DNA from: Chamaelirium japonicum
Lineage: Eukaryota > Streptophyta > Magnoliopsida > Liliales > Melanthiaceae
Assembly (NCBI GenBank): GCA_947650365.1
Contig: OX393551.1
Coordinates: 93,718,697 to 93,782,696 of the forward strand
Direction: 5' to 3'
Length of the DNA: 64,000 nucleotides
The notes under the pieces are model-generated. The model was not told the origin of the DNA. It did not search any database and saw only the letters and a list, made by a program, of their open reading frames with translations. How positions within the stretch are numbered: position 1 is the first letter of the stretch; every line of letters starts with the position of its first letter. Shown here one piece after another: positions 1 to 11,960 of this stretch. The position numbers and the translations under genes are program-made.

Positions 1-2589
1 GCCAATGGACTGGAGTAGGACTTCTTCTCTCTTTTCTCTTTATTTATCTCTTCTTTCTTTCTCTCTTCTGATCTCTCTTATGTGGAGTTTTGGAATTTAG
101 ATTCCTCCTTACTTTACAACTATACGTGTGGCCAATGGACTGGAGCAGGAGTTCTTCTATCTTTCCTCTTTATTTATCTCTCCGTTATCTTCTCTCTCTT
201 CTATCATCATTTCTCTCTCCGTTTTCTTATGACTAGTCGGTTAGGCTTGATATGTTCATATTAATAACATGTTGTGAGAAGAAAGAAGAGAACAGAGAGA
301 CAAACGAAGAGAGAAGAGAGAAGAAGTCCTGTTCCAGTCCATTCACCACGGGTATTGGTATACAGTAAAAAGGAATCTAAATTCAAAAACTCCACTTCTT
401 AAAAAAATAATTAAATCTCCTCGTTTTCTTTTCTCTTCATCTATGGATTAGGGTTTCCCATATATTGCTTAGGCCCTAAGTAAGCTTTCCCTATAAATAA
501 TATATGACCCCTTTAGGGTAGGGCATGTTTGACGGCTCTCCCTTTCTCTCATCTCGCAACATGTTGTCAGCACGAATATGTCGAGCTTAGCCGACCAGTC
601 GTAAGAAAACAGTAAGAGAAACGAAGTCAGAGTGGAGTTTTGGTATTTAGATTCCTTCTTACTTCACACTTATACCCATGACCAATGGACTGGAGCAGGA
701 CATGTTCTCTCTTCTTTCTTTATTTATCTCTCTGTTCGCTTCTCGCTTCTTTCTCTCCTCTGTCTTTGTTAAACTCCACTTCTTCTCTATATAAACGGAT
801 AGAGAAACGAAGACAGAAGAGAAAGAAAAAGAGAGAAGAAAACAAAGAGATAAATGAAGAGAGAAGAGAGAAGAAGTCCCGCTCCAGTCTATTAGTCACA
901 GGTATAGGTGTGTAGTTCTCTCTTTTCTCTTTATTTATCTCTCCGTTCTCTTTTCGCTTTTTATCTCTCTTCTATCTTTGTTAAACTCCTCTTCTTCTCT
1001 CAATAAACGAATAGAGAAATGTAGACAAAAGTGAGAGAAGAAGAGAAAAGAGAAATAAGAGATAAACGAAGAGAGAAGAGTGAAGAAGTCCTACTCTAGT
1101 CTATCGGCCACGGGTATAGGTGTGAAGTAAGAAGAATTTAAATTCCAAAACTCCACTTCTGTCTTCATTTCTCTTTCTGTTTTCTTACGACTGGTCAGCT
1201 GGGCTCAACATGTTCGTACTGATAAAGTGTTATGAGTTGGGAGAAAGGAAGAGCCGTCAAATATGCCCACCCTAAAAGGGTCGTATATTATTTATAGGGT
1301 AAGCTTACTTAGGTCCTAAGCAATCTATGGGAAATTCTAATCTATAGGAGAAAAGAGAAGAGAATGGAGAGATTTAATTATTTTATTTAGAAGTGGTGTT
1401 TTGGAATTTAGATTCCTTCTTACTTCACACCTATACCCGTGGCGAATGGACTGGAGTAGTACTTCTTCTCTCTTCTTTTTTCGTTTATCTCTCCCTTCTC
1501 TTTTCTCTTCTTTTTTTTTCTCACAACTCGTTATCAGTATGAACATATCGAGCCCAGCCAATCAGTCACAAGAAACCAGAGAGAGAAACAAAGATAGAAA
1601 AAAGAGAAGAAGAGTGAAGAGAATGGAGAGATAAATAATTTAAATAATATATTTAAATAATTTAGTTAAATTCTAAATAGTGGTCGGTTGGGCTCGACAT
1701 ATTCATGCTGATAACTATTGTGAGTAAGGAGAAGAAGATAGAAGAGAATGGAGAGATAAATGAAGAAAGAAGAGAGAAGAAGTCCTGCTCCAGTCCATTA
1801 TCCATGGGTATAGGTGTTAAGTAAGAAGGAATCAAAATTCCAAAACTCCACTTCTCAATAATATAGTTAAATCTCTTCGTTTTCTTCTCTCTTCTCCCAT
1901 GGAGTTGGGTTTCTTATTTGACGGCTCTCTCTTTCTTCCATCTCATAATAAGTTATCAGCACGAACATGTCGAGCCCAGTCGACCAGTCATAAGAAAAAT
2001 ATTGAGAAAAAAGAAGACAAAAGAAGAGAGAAAAGAACGGAGAGCTAAACAAAGATAGAAGAGAGAACTTCACACCTATACCCATGGCCAATGGACTGGA
2101 GCAGGACTTCTTCTCTCTTCTCTCTTCATTTATCTCTCGTTCTCTTCTCTCTTCTGTCTTCATTTCTCTTTCTATTTATTGAGAAAAGAAGTAGAGTTTA
2201 ACAAAGACAGAAGAGAAAGAAGAAGAGAATGGAGAGATAAATGACGAGAGAAGAGAGAAGAAGTCCTACCCTTCATTTATCTTTCCGTTCTCTTCTCTTA
2301 TCTTCTATTTTTGTTTCTCTCTCCGTTTTCTTATGACTGGTCGGTTGGGCTAGACATGTTCGTGCTGATAATGTATTGTGAGATGGGAGAAAGTTAGAGC
2401 CATCAAACATGCCCTACTCTAAAGGGGTCATATATTATTTATAGGGTAAGCTTACTTAGTGCCTAAGCAATCTATGGTAAACCTTAATCTGTGGGAGAAG
2501 ATAGAAGAGAACGGAGAGATTTAATTATATTATTGAGAAGCGGAGTTTTGGAATTTAGATTCCTTCTTACTTCACACATATACCCCGGG
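1..2589. repeat. Mosaic A/B satellite array, left end of window
   Basis: Shuffled copies of module B (GGAATTTAGATTCC, CCAATGGACTGGAG) and module A, in both orientations, linked by CTCTTCTC or GAGAAGA tracts. A forward TATA module is near 490 and reverse ones are near 1,287 and 2,437. A distinguishing variant, GTTAAACTCCTCTTCTTCTC followed by AATAAACG, occurs near 780, 990 and 2,590 and elsewhere only near 52.4 and 53.7-53.9 kb, which ties this stretch to that region. No gene seen. Confidence 0.85.
770..2235 (-). repeat. Segment inverted relative to 52.4-53.9 kb
   Basis: Four landmarks appear in reverse order and on the opposite strand compared with 52.4-53.9 kb. These are GTTAAACTCCACTTCTTCTC near 775 (reverse of 53,875), GTTAAACTCCTCTTCTTCTC near 980 (reverse of 53,675), the AT block ending TTAAATTCTAAATAGTGGTC near 1,665-1,690 (reverse of about 52,985), and TATTGAGAAAAGAAGTAGAG near 2,178 (reverse of about 52,405). 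The AT block matches for about 60 bases with few differences. Just to the right, from 2.6 kb, the two regions align in the same orientation, so the relationship is a true inversion or an inverted duplication. Edges are approximate. Confidence 0.7.
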
Positions 2590-5500
2590 TCCTCTTCTTC
2601 TCTCAATAAACGAATAGAGAAATATAGACAGAAGTAAGAGAAGAAGAGAAAAGAGAGAAGAGAGATAAGAAGCGAGAAGAGAACAGAGAGATAAATAAAG
2701 AGAAAAAAGAGAACTACACACCTATACCCGTGACCAATAGACTGGAGTAGGACTTCTTCTCTCTTCTCTCTTTATTTATCTCTCCGTTTTCTTCTATCTT
2801 TTTCTTTCTCTTCTGTCTTCATTTCTCTATCCATTTTTATAGAGAAGAAGTGGAGTTTAACGAAGACAGAAGAGAGATAAGAAGTGAGAAGAGAACAGAG
2901 AGATAAATAAAAAGAGAAGAGAGAAGATGTCCTGCTCCAGTCCATTGGTCATGGGTATAAGTATGAAGTAAGAAGGAATCTAAATACCAAAACTCTGCTC
3001 TGTCTTCGTTTCTCTTACTGTTTTCTTGCGACTGGTCGGCTGGGCTCGACATATTCGTACTGACAATATCTTGTGAGATGAGAAAAAGGGAGAGCCGTCA
3101 AACATGCCCCACCCTAAAGGGGTCGTATATTATTTATAGGGAAAGCTTACTTAGGGCCTAAGCAATATATAGGAAACCCTAATCCATAGACGAAGAGAAA
3201 AGAAAATGGGGAGATTTAATTATATTATTAAGAAGTGGAGTTTTTGAATTTAGATTCCTTCTTACTGTACACCTATACCCATGGCGAATGGATTGGAACA
3301 AGACTTCTTCTCTCTTCTTTCTTCGTTTGTCTCTCCGTTCTCTTCTCTCTTCTCACAATACGTTATCAATATGAACATGTCAAGCCCAACCGACTAGTCA
3401 TAAGAAAACAGAGAAAGAAATGATGATAGAAGAGAGAGAAGATAATAGAGAGATAAATAAAGAGGAAAGATAGAAGAACTCCTACTCCAGTCCATTGGTC
3501 ACACGTATAGTTGTAAAGTAAGAAGGAATCTAAATTCCAAAACTCCACATAAGAGAGATAAGAAGAGAGAAAAGAAAGAAGAGATAAATAAAGAGAGAAT
3601 CGAGAAGAAGACCTACTCTAGTCCATTGGCCACGGGTATAGATGTGACATAAGATTGAATCTAAATTCCTAAACTCCCCTTCTGTCTTCGTTTCGCTCTC
3701 TGTTTTCTTGTAACTGGTCAGCTGGGCTCGATATGTTCGTACTGATAACGTGTTATGAGATAGGAGAAAGAGAGAGCCGTCAAACATGCCCTACTCTAAA
3801 AGGGTCGTATATTATTTATAGGGTAAGCTTCCTTAGGGCCTAAGCAATCTATAGGAAATCCTAATCCATAGGAGATATTCAACGGTGGACAGCCATCCTT
3901 CATACTTCACACCTATACCCGTGGCCAATAGAATAGAGCAAGACTTCTTCTCTTCTCTCTACGTTTATCTCTCCGTTCTCTTCTCTTTTTTTCTCTCATT
4001 TCATCACACGTTATCAGTACGAATATGTCGTGCCCAGACGTCTAGTCACAAGAAAACGGAGAGAGAAACAAGGATAGCAGAGAGAGAAGAAAAGAGAAGA
4101 GAACAAAGAGATAAATGAAGAGAGAAAAGAGAAGAAGTCCTACTCAAGTCCATTAGCCACGAGTTTAGGAGTACAGTAAGAAGGATGGTTGTCCTTCGTC
4201 GGATCTCTCCCACGGATTTGGATTTCCTATAGATTTCTTTGGCCCTAATTAATCATACCCTAAAAATAATATACGACCCCTTTAGGGAGGGGCACGTTTG
4301 ATGGCTCTCTCTTTCTCCAATCTCATAACATGTTATCAGCATGAAAATATCGTGCCCAACTGACCAATCACAAGAAAATAGAGAGAGAAACAAAGATAGA
4401 AATAGAGTTTTGGAATTTAGATTCCTTCTTACTTCACACCTATACCCTTGGCCAATGGACTAGAGTAGGACTTCTTTTTTTACTTTATTTATCTCTCCGT
4501 TCTCTACTCTTTTCTTCTTTCTCTTTTATGGAGTTTTGAAATTTAGATTCATTCTTACTTCACACCTATACCCGTGGCCAATGGACTGGAGCATGACTTC
4601 TTCTCTCTTCTCTCTTCGTTTATCTCACCGTTCTCTTCTCTTTTTTTCTCTCACTTCTGTCTTTGTTTCTCTCTCCGTTTTCTTATGACTGGTCGGCTGG
4701 GCTCGACATATTCGTGCTGATAATATGTTATGACAAGTGAGAAGATAACGCAGAGATAAACGAAGAGAGAAGAGAGAAGAAGTCCTGCTTCAGTCAATTC
4801 ACCACGGGTATAGGTGTGAAGTAAGAAGAAATCTAAATTCCAAAACTTCACTTCTCAATAATATAATTAAATCTCTCATTTCTCTTTTCTCTTCTCCGAT
4901 GGATTAGGGTTTCCCATAGATTGCTTAGGCCCAAAGTAAGCTTACCCTATAAATAATATACGACCCCTTTATGGTGGGGTATATTTGACGACTCTCTCTT
5001 TATCCTATCTCATAATACGTTATCAGCACGAACATGTCAAGCCCAGCTGACCAGTCGTAAGAAAATGGAGAGAGAAACGAAGATAAAAGAGAAAGAAGAA
5101 GAAAGAAGAGAACACAGAGATAAACGAAGATTAAAGAGAGAAGAAGTCCTGCTCCAGTCCATTGGCCACGGGTATAGATTAGAAGTAAGAAGGAATCAAA
5201 ATTCCAAAACTCCACTTCTTAATATTTATATGACCCCTGATGATAAAGCACGTTCGACGGATCTTTCTTTCTCCGATCACACAACACGTTATCTACATGA
5301 ACATGTCGAGCCCAGCTGACCAGTGACAAGAAAACGAAGAAAGAAACGAAGACAGAAGGGAGAGAAGACAAGAGAAGAGAACAGAGAGATAAACAAAGAG
5401 AGAAAAAGTCCTACTCCAGTATATTGGCCAAGGGTATAGGAATGAAGTAAGAAGTAATCTGAATTCAAAAACTCCACTTTTAAATAATATAATTAAATAT

Positions 5501-6734
5501 CTCCGTTCTCTTCTCTCTTCTCCTATGGATTAGGATTTTCCATAGATTGCTTAAGTCCTAAGTAAGTGTACCCTATAAATAATACATGACCCCTTTAGGG
5601 TAGGGCATGTTTGACGGCTCTATCTCTTTCTCCAAAATCACAACACGTTAACAGCATGAACATGTCGAGCCCAGCCGACCAGTCATAAGAAAATGGAGAA
5701 AGAAACAAAGACAGAAGAGAGAAAAGAAGAAAGAAGAGAACGAAGAGATAAATAAAGAGAGAAGAAGTCATGCTCCAGTCCATTGGACATGGGTATAGGT
5801 GTAAAGTAAGATGGAATCTAAATTCCAAAACTCTACTTTTGTCTTCGTTTTTCTCTCCTTTTTCTTGTAACTGGTCGGCTGGGCTTAATATGTTCGTGCT
5901 GAATTCCAAAACATCACTTCTTAATAATATAATTAAATTTCTTCGTTCTCTTCTCTCTTCTCCTATAGATTAGGGTTTCCTATAGATTGCTTAGGCCCTA
6001 AGTAAGCTTACCCTATAAATAATATTCAACCCCTTTAGGGTAGGGCACGTTTGATGACTCTCTCTTTCTCCCATCTCACAACACTTACCTTATAAATAAT
6101 ATACCACCCCTTTAGGGTAGGGCACATTTGATGGCTTTCTCTTTCTCCCATCTTATAATATGTTATCTTTTGTTTCTCTCCCCGTTTCTCTCCCCGTTTT
6201 CTTTGTTTCTCTCTCTTTCTCTTATAGTATAAAATAAAATAAATAAGTATTAATAAAAAAGAGATAGAAAATTTTTTTAAACTAGAGAGAGCAGGACTTC
6301 TTTTTTCTTCTCTCTTCGTTTATCTTTCCATTCTCTTTTTTCTTTCTCCCATCTCATAATATATTATCAGCACAAATATATCGAGCCTAGCTGACCAGTC
6401 GCAAGAAAACGGAGAGAGAAACGAACACAGAAGTAGAGTTTTCGAATTTAGATTTCTTCTTACTTTATACTTATATCCATGGCTAATGGATTAGAGTGGG
6501 ACTTCTTCTCTCTTCTATCTCTGTTTATCTTGTCGTTCTCTTCTCTCTCTTCAGTCTTCGTTTCTCTCTCTGTTTTTTTACAATTGGTCGGCTTGGCTCG
6601 ATATGTTCGTTCTGATAATGTGTTGTAAGATGGGAGAAAAAGAGGACAGTCAAGCGTGCCCCACCCTAAAGGTATCGTATGTTATTTATAGGGTCAGCTT
6701 ACTTAGGGCCTAAGCAATCTATGAGAAACCCTAA
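2590..6734. repeat. A/B satellite array, left part of duplication copy 1
   Basis: Back-to-back 265-365 bp monomers. Forward TATA modules lie near 4,944, 5,570, 6,011 and 6,089 (the last two only 80 bp apart); reverse ones near 3,136, 3,814 and 6,692. Orientation switches occur at junctions of the type AACTCCACTTCTGTCTTCG or GAAGACAGAAGTGGAGTTT. A short non-module stretch, 6,226-6,290, with AAAATAAAATAAATAAGTAT is a good marker because it recurs only near 56.95 kb. No gene seen. Confidence 0.85.
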
Positions 6735-7110
6735 TCCATAGGAGAGGTTCTATGGTGGATTGCAATCCGATCGAACGATCTCTCAACAGTTGTAATGTTT
6801 TATATTTTTTTGAAGAAAAATATTAAATATTTTTAAAGCAAAAAATTTGAGTGTACCTAATCCTCTTTCTTTAATTCCTATTATTTAATTAATTTAATTA
6901 TTTAATAAATTAAATAGCTAAATAATTAAATAACTAAATAAATATTTAATTATCTTCTTTCTTCTCACTTTATTTTATTACTATAATAATTAAGTGGAGT
7001 GTTGTTACTATAATTTTTTTAATTAAATTAATAGTTTAATTAAAACGAAGAGAGAATAGAATTTACTATGATAATCATAGTAACGTTGAAATGATACTAT
7101 TGAGAAGTGG
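6735..7110 (+). repeat. Internally deleted long AT-rich module
   Basis: It opens with the diagnostic left end of the long AT module (GATCGAACGATCTC, then ACAGTTGTAATGTTTTA), passes through TTAATT-type AT DNA, and closes with the MITE-like right end (ACTATGATAATCATAGTAAC then GATACTATTGAGAAG). At about 375 bp it is less than half the full module length of 0.8-1 kb. Its partner in the large duplication is at 57,478-57,838 and carries the same deletion, so the deletion predates the duplication. Confidence 0.75.
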
Positions 7111-7204
7111 AGTTTTAGAATTTAGATTTCTTTTTACTTCACACCTATACCCGTGGCGAATGGACTGGAGTAGGACTTCTTCTCTCTTCTCTCTTATTTA
7201 TCTT

Positions 7205-7375
7205 CGTTTAAATTATTAAATAATTTAAAAAATTTATAAATTAAGTTTTTAGTAAAATAATTAATTTAAAAAAAATAAATTTTTTGCTTTAAAAATAATT
7301 AATATTTTCTTAAAAAAAATTTAAAACATTACAACTGTTATAAGATCGATCGATCGGATGGCTGCCCACCATCGG
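7205..7375 (-). repeat. Reverse-oriented fragment of the long AT-rich module
   Basis: Reads toward TTTGCTTTAAAAATAATTAA, AAAACATTACAACTGTTAT and GATCGATCGGATGGCTGCCC, the reverse complement of the long AT module's left end. With 6,735-7,110 on the other strand it flanks one B module, so 6.73-7.38 kb is a foldback of about 640 bp. The same arrangement is kept at 57.48-58.12 kb. Confidence 0.75.
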
Positions 7376-9330
7376 ATCTCTCTAATGGATTAGGGTTTCC
7401 CATAGATTACTTAGGCCCTAAGTAAGCTAACCCTATAAATAAAATATGACCCTTTTAGGGTGGGGCACGTTTGACGGCTCTCTTTTTCTCCCATCTCACA
7501 ATACATTATCAGCACGAATATATCGAGCCCCAAGGAATCTAATTAAATAGATATTTAATTAATTACAGAACTTCTTCTCTCTTTTCTCTTCGATAAGTTC
7601 GTACTGATAATGTGTTTTGAGATGGGAGAAAGAGAGAGCCATCAAACGTGCCCCACCCTAAAGGGGTCATATAATATTTAAAGAAGAGAGAAGAGAACGG
7701 GGAGATAAACGAAGAGAGAAGAAAGAAGAACTCCTACTCCAGTCCATTGGCCACGGGTATAGTTATGAAGTAAGAAGAAAGCTAAATTCCAAAACTCTAC
7801 TTCTCAATATTTATACGACCCATCAGATCTTTACCAACTCTTTATTTATTATACTTATTTAATCTCACAACACGTTATCAGCATGAACATATTGAGTCTA
7901 ACCGACCAGTCACAAGAAAACAGAGAAAGAAACGAAGACAGAAGAAAGAGAAGAAGAGAACGGAGAGATCGATAAACAAAAAGAAAAGAGGGAAAAAGTC
8001 CTGCTCTGGTCCATTGGCCACGGGTATAGGTGTAAATAAAGAAAAAATATAAATTCCAAAACTTCACTTCTGTCTTCGTTTCTCTCTCCGTTTTCTTATG
8101 ACTGGTCGGCTCGGCTCGACATGTTCGTGCTGATAACGTGTTATGAGATGGGAGAAAGAGAGAACTATCAATTATGCCCCACCCTAAAGGGGTCGTAAAA
8201 GTATTAAGAAGTGGAGTTTTGAAATTTATATTCCTTCTTACTTCACACCTATACCCATGGCCAATAGACTGGAGAGGCCACATGTATATTATTTATTAGG
8301 TAAGATTACTTTGGGCTTAAGAAATCTATGTTAAACCCTAATCCCTGGGAGATTACTTAGGGCATAAGCAGGACTTCTTTTCGTTTCTCTCCTCGTTTAT
8401 CTTTCTGTTCTTTTTTCTCTTTCTCCCATCTCACAACACGTTATCAGTACTAACATATCGAGCCCAGCCAACCAGTCACGAGAAAATAAAGAGAGAAGAG
8501 ACGACAAAAGAGAGAGAAGAAGAGAGAAAAGAACAGAAAGATTTAATTATATTATTGAGAACTAGAGTTTTGGAATTTAGATTCCTTCTTAATTCACACC
8601 TATACCCGTGGTGAATGGATTGGAGTAGTACTTCTTCTCTATTCTCTCTTCGATTGTCTCTTTGTTCTTTTCTTTCTTTTCTGTCTTCGTTTCTCTCTTT
8701 GTTTTCTTGTGACTGGTCTGCTGGGCTCGACATATTCGTGCTGAATGGGAGAGATTATTTAACTAATACTATTTTTAGTCCTGCTCCATGTTAATCTCTT
8801 TTTAGTCATGCCAATGAACTAGAAAAGGACTTTTTTTCTCTTCCCTTTTCATTTATCTCTCTGTTCTCTTCTCTCTTCTTCTTTCCCTCTTCTGTCTTTA
8901 TTTCTCTCTCTATTTTCTTAAGACTTGTCGGTTGGGCTCGATATGTTCATGCTGATAACGTGTTATGAGATGGGAGAAAGAAAGAGCCATCAAACATGCT
9001 CCACCCTAAAGGGATAATATATTATTTTTAGGGTAAGCTTACTTAGGACCTAAGCATTCTATAGAAAACCCTAATCTATGGGAGAGATCCGACGGTGGAC
9101 AACCATCCTTCTTACTTCACACCTATACCCGTGTTGAATGGACTGGAGCTGGACTTTTTTTCTTTTCTTTTCTTTCTAATTATCGGATAGCTGTCCACCA
9201 TCGGATCTCTCCCATGGATTAGGGTTTCGCATAAATTGCATAGGCCCTAAGTAAGAAGAAGTCATGCTCTAGTCCATTGGCTACGGGTATAGGTGTGAAA
9301 TAAGAAGAAATCTAAATTCGAAAACTCCAC
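7376..9330. repeat. A/B satellite array
   Basis: Forward TATA module near 7,430; degenerate reverse ones near 8,285 and 9,030. Includes the short module GGAATCTAATTAAATAGATA followed by ATTTAATTAATTACAG near 7,533-7,567, whose partner is at about 58,265-58,297. At 9,084-9,200 one AT-module start (GATCCGACGGTGGACAACC) is spliced directly to a B module without its AT body. No gene seen. Confidence 0.8.
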
Positions 9331-9700
9331 TTCTCAATAGTATCATCTCAACGTTATTATAATTATCATACTAATGTTACTATAATTTTTTAAATTAAAT
9401 TAAAATTTTATTTAATTATTAAATAATTTAATAATTTAGTTTTTAGTAAAATAATTAATTTATTTAATCATTTAAATATCTAATTATTTAATTAAATTTA
9501 GTATTTAATTTATTTATTATTATTTAATTATTAAATAATTAAATTAGGTAACTATTTAATTATTTAAATTATTCAATACATAATAATGATTTAATTATAT
9601 AATTAAATTATTACTTTATTTTACTTTTTATTTTTTAATTATTATTTTATTTTTAAATAATTAGTTAATTATTTAAACGGAGTGAGAGAACGTAGAGATA
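9331..9700 (-). repeat. AT-rich module, reverse orientation
   Basis: Begins with the MITE-like end (TTCTCAATAGTATCATCTCA, then ACGTTATTATAATTATCA) and continues as TTAATT/AATAAT DNA to TTTAAACGGAGTGAGAGAAC. It lacks the CAGTTGTAATG end, so it is a truncated copy. Partner at 60,250-60,605. Confidence 0.75.
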
Positions 9701-10664
9701 AATAATAGTGCCCCATCCTAAAGAAAATTTATAATAACATTGATTATTTCAGGTTCATGCTTACAAAAGAGAGAGCCGTCAAATGTGCCCCACCCTAAAG
9801 GGGTCCTATATTATTTTTGGAGAAGTTAAGTTTTGGAATTTAGACTCCTTCTTACTTCACACTACTTCACACCTATACCCGTGGCTACTGGACTGGAGTA
9901 GGGCTTCTTCTCTCTTCTCTCTTCGTTTCTCTCTCCGTTTTCTTGTGACTGGTCAGCTGGGATCGATATGTTCGTACTGATAACGTATTGTAAGATGGGA
10001 TAAAGAGAGATCCGTCAAACATGCCCTACCCTAATTAGATTCCTTCTTACTTTACACCTATATCTGTGACCAATAGACTGGAGTAGGACTTCTTCTCTCT
10101 CCTCTCTTCATTTATCTCTTTGTTCTCTTCTCTCTCTTCTGAGGAGTTTTGGAATTTAGATTCTTTTTTACTTCACACCTATACCCGTGGCTAATGAACT
10201 GGAGCAGGTCTTCTTCTCTCTTCTCTCTTCATTTATCTCTCAGTTCTCGTATCTCTTCTTCTCGCTCTTTTGTCTTCATTTCTCTCCTTATTTTCTTGTG
10301 ACTGGTTGGTTGGGCTCGATATGCTTATGCTGATAACGTATTATGATGTGGGAAAAAGAGAGAGCCGTCAAACATGCCCCACACTAAAATGATAATATAT
10401 TATTTATAGGATAAGCTTACTTAGGACCTAAGCAATCTATGGGAAACCCTAATCTATGGGAGAGATCCGACGATGGACAGTCATCCTTCTTACTTCATAC
10501 CTATACCCGTGGTGAATGGACTGGAGCAGGATGTCTTTTCTCTTCTCTCTTCTTCTCTCTCTAATTATTGGATCACTATCCACCGTCGGATCTCTCCTAT
10601 TGATTAGGGTTTCCTATAGATTACTTAGGCACTAAGTAAGCTTACCCTATAAATAATTAGGACT
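9701..10664. repeat. A/B satellite array with the pre-insertion (empty) site
   Basis: Module A' at 9,770-9,815 reads GCCGTCAAATGTGCCCCACC without interruption. It is the counterpart of the site that holds the 1,954-bp element in copy 2. The five bases matching the target duplication are TGTGC at 9,784-9,788 (CGTGC in copy 2). Reverse TATA module near 10,400 and forward near 10,645. No gene seen. Confidence 0.85.
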
Positions 10665-11402
10665 GACCAGTTATCTCTACGTTATTATGATTATCATAGT
10701 AATATTACAATAATTTTTTTAATTAAATTAATCATTTATTTAAAAATAAATATTTAAAATAATTTAATAATTTAAATAATTAAGTTTTTATTAAAATAAT
10801 TAATTTACTCTATTATTGAATTATCTAGTTATTTAATTAAATTTATTATTTTATTTATTTATTATTATTATATTATTAAATAATTTAATTAGGTAACTAT
10901 TTAATTATTTAAATTATTAAATAAAAAAACAATTATTTAATTATATAATTAATTTATTAATTTATTTTATTAATTATTTCTTTATTTATTATTTATCTTT
11001 AATTATAATTTTATTCAGTGAAGAAATATATTAAATAGATTATTTACTTAAACAAATAAATAATTTAATTAAAATTTTTTTTTTTTATAATCATAATAAC
11101 GTTGAGATGATTTAAATAACTAATTAAAGAAATAATGATTATCATAGTAATATTACTATAATTTTGAAAAATTAAACTATGATAATTTAATAAATAGGGT
11201 TTCTATAATATTTCTTCATATATTAGTTAAATTAATCATCTATTCAATATTAAATAAATTATTTATTTTATTAAATACATAATAATTAAATTATTTAAAT
11301 TATTAAATTATTTAAATTATTAAATAATTTAATAAATAAATAATTTAATTAAAAAAATTATAGTAACATTACTATGATAATCATAATAACGTTGAGATTA
11401 TT
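10665..11402. repeat. Two AT-rich modules head to head
   Basis: The first (about 10,677-11,115) starts ACGTTATTATGATTATCATA and ends ATAATCATAATAACGTTGAG, so both ends carry the MITE-like terminus in inverted orientation. The second (about 11,140-11,402) starts GATTATCATAGTAATATTAC and again ends ATAATCATAATAACGTTGAG. The body is almost pure A/T. The first module recurs at 63,555-64,000. Confidence 0.75.
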
Positions 11403-11687
11403 CTTTTTTAATTAAATTATAAATAAAGAGAGAAGAGAGGAGAAGTCCTGCTCTAGTCTATAAATAAAATAAATAAGTAATATTTTATCTTACAATGCAT
11501 TTCAGTACGACCATGTCGAGCCTAACCGACCAGTCACAAGAAAACGGAGAGAGAAACGAAGACAGAAGAGATAGAAGAAGAGAGAAGAGAACGGAGAGAT
11601 AAACGAAGAGAGAAGAACTTCTGCTCCAGTCCATTGGCCACGGGTATAGGTATGAAGTAAGATAAAATCTAAATTCCAAAATTCCAC
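11403..11687 (-). repeat. Single A/B monomer between AT modules
   Basis: Contains a short U5-like piece (GTACGACCATGTCGAGCC, 11,505-11,522), the purine linker and a reversed module B up to AATTCCACTTCTC. No TATA box. No gene seen. Confidence 0.75.
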
Positions 11688-11836
11688 TTCTCAATAGTAT
11701 CATCTCAACGTTATTATGATTATCATATTAAATTCTTTTCTCTCTTTGTTTTAATTTAACAATTAACTTAATTAAAAAAATTATAGTAGCATTATTATGA
11801 TATATGATTATTTAACTAATTATAACGTTGAGGTGA
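11688..11836. repeat. MITE-like palindromic element, diverged
   Basis: Left end TTCTCAATAGTATCATCTCA; right end reads back as TAATTATAACGTTGAGGTG, a decayed inverted copy. The middle (CTCTTTGTTTTAATTTAAC) matches the other short palindromic elements at 24.9, 30.2, 42.2 and 45.2 kb. About 149 bp. Confidence 0.6.
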
Positions 11837-11960
11837 ATAAGGAGAAGTAGAAGAAAAAAGACCTATATTTAATTGATTGCAGGTAGAAGAGATATAAATA
11901 TGAATTAGGTATGAATATTATTTATAAGAGAGATTTAAATTCTGATTAATTGATTGCAGG
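11837..11960. other. Short spacer not made of A/B modules
   Basis: Two occurrences of TTGATTGCAGG (near 11,876 and 11,952) flank AT-rich sequence with GAATTAGGTATGAATATTA. It ends by joining the CTTCTTCTCTCTT linker, as also happens near 7,565 and 58,300, where a related ATTTAATTGATTACAAAAC piece is used. Nature unknown. Confidence 0.4.

Larger units (their letters stand above)
2590..11130 (+). repeat. Large segmental duplication, copy 1 (partner at 53.7-64.0 kb)
   Basis: Collinear with 53,690-64,000. Matching rare landmarks: 2,845 with 53,875; 4,651-4,851 with 55,330-55,530; AAAATAAAATAAATAAGTAT at 6,231 with about 56,945; GATCGAACGA at 6,769 with 57,501; GCCGTC/GTCGTC before the CGTGC site at 9,778 with 60,698; CTGACCAGTTATCTCTACG near 10,663 with 63,544. 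Offsets are 50.68-51.04 kb, apart from a further 1,959 bp to the right of the LTR insertion (1,954-bp element plus 5-bp duplication). An extra 350 bp or so lies in copy 2 or is missing from copy 1 between about 3.4 and 4.6 kb. The right edge given is only where copy 2 runs out of the window. Confidence 0.85.

Noticed and set aside
6089..6100. Closely spaced TATA boxes (6,011 and 6,089) as a designed dual promoter
   Set aside because: The second module is a partial duplication joined within CATCTCACAACA; the same join at 56,726/56,801 and similar ones at 43,309/43,388 and 50,621/50,692 show that it is an array rearrangement.
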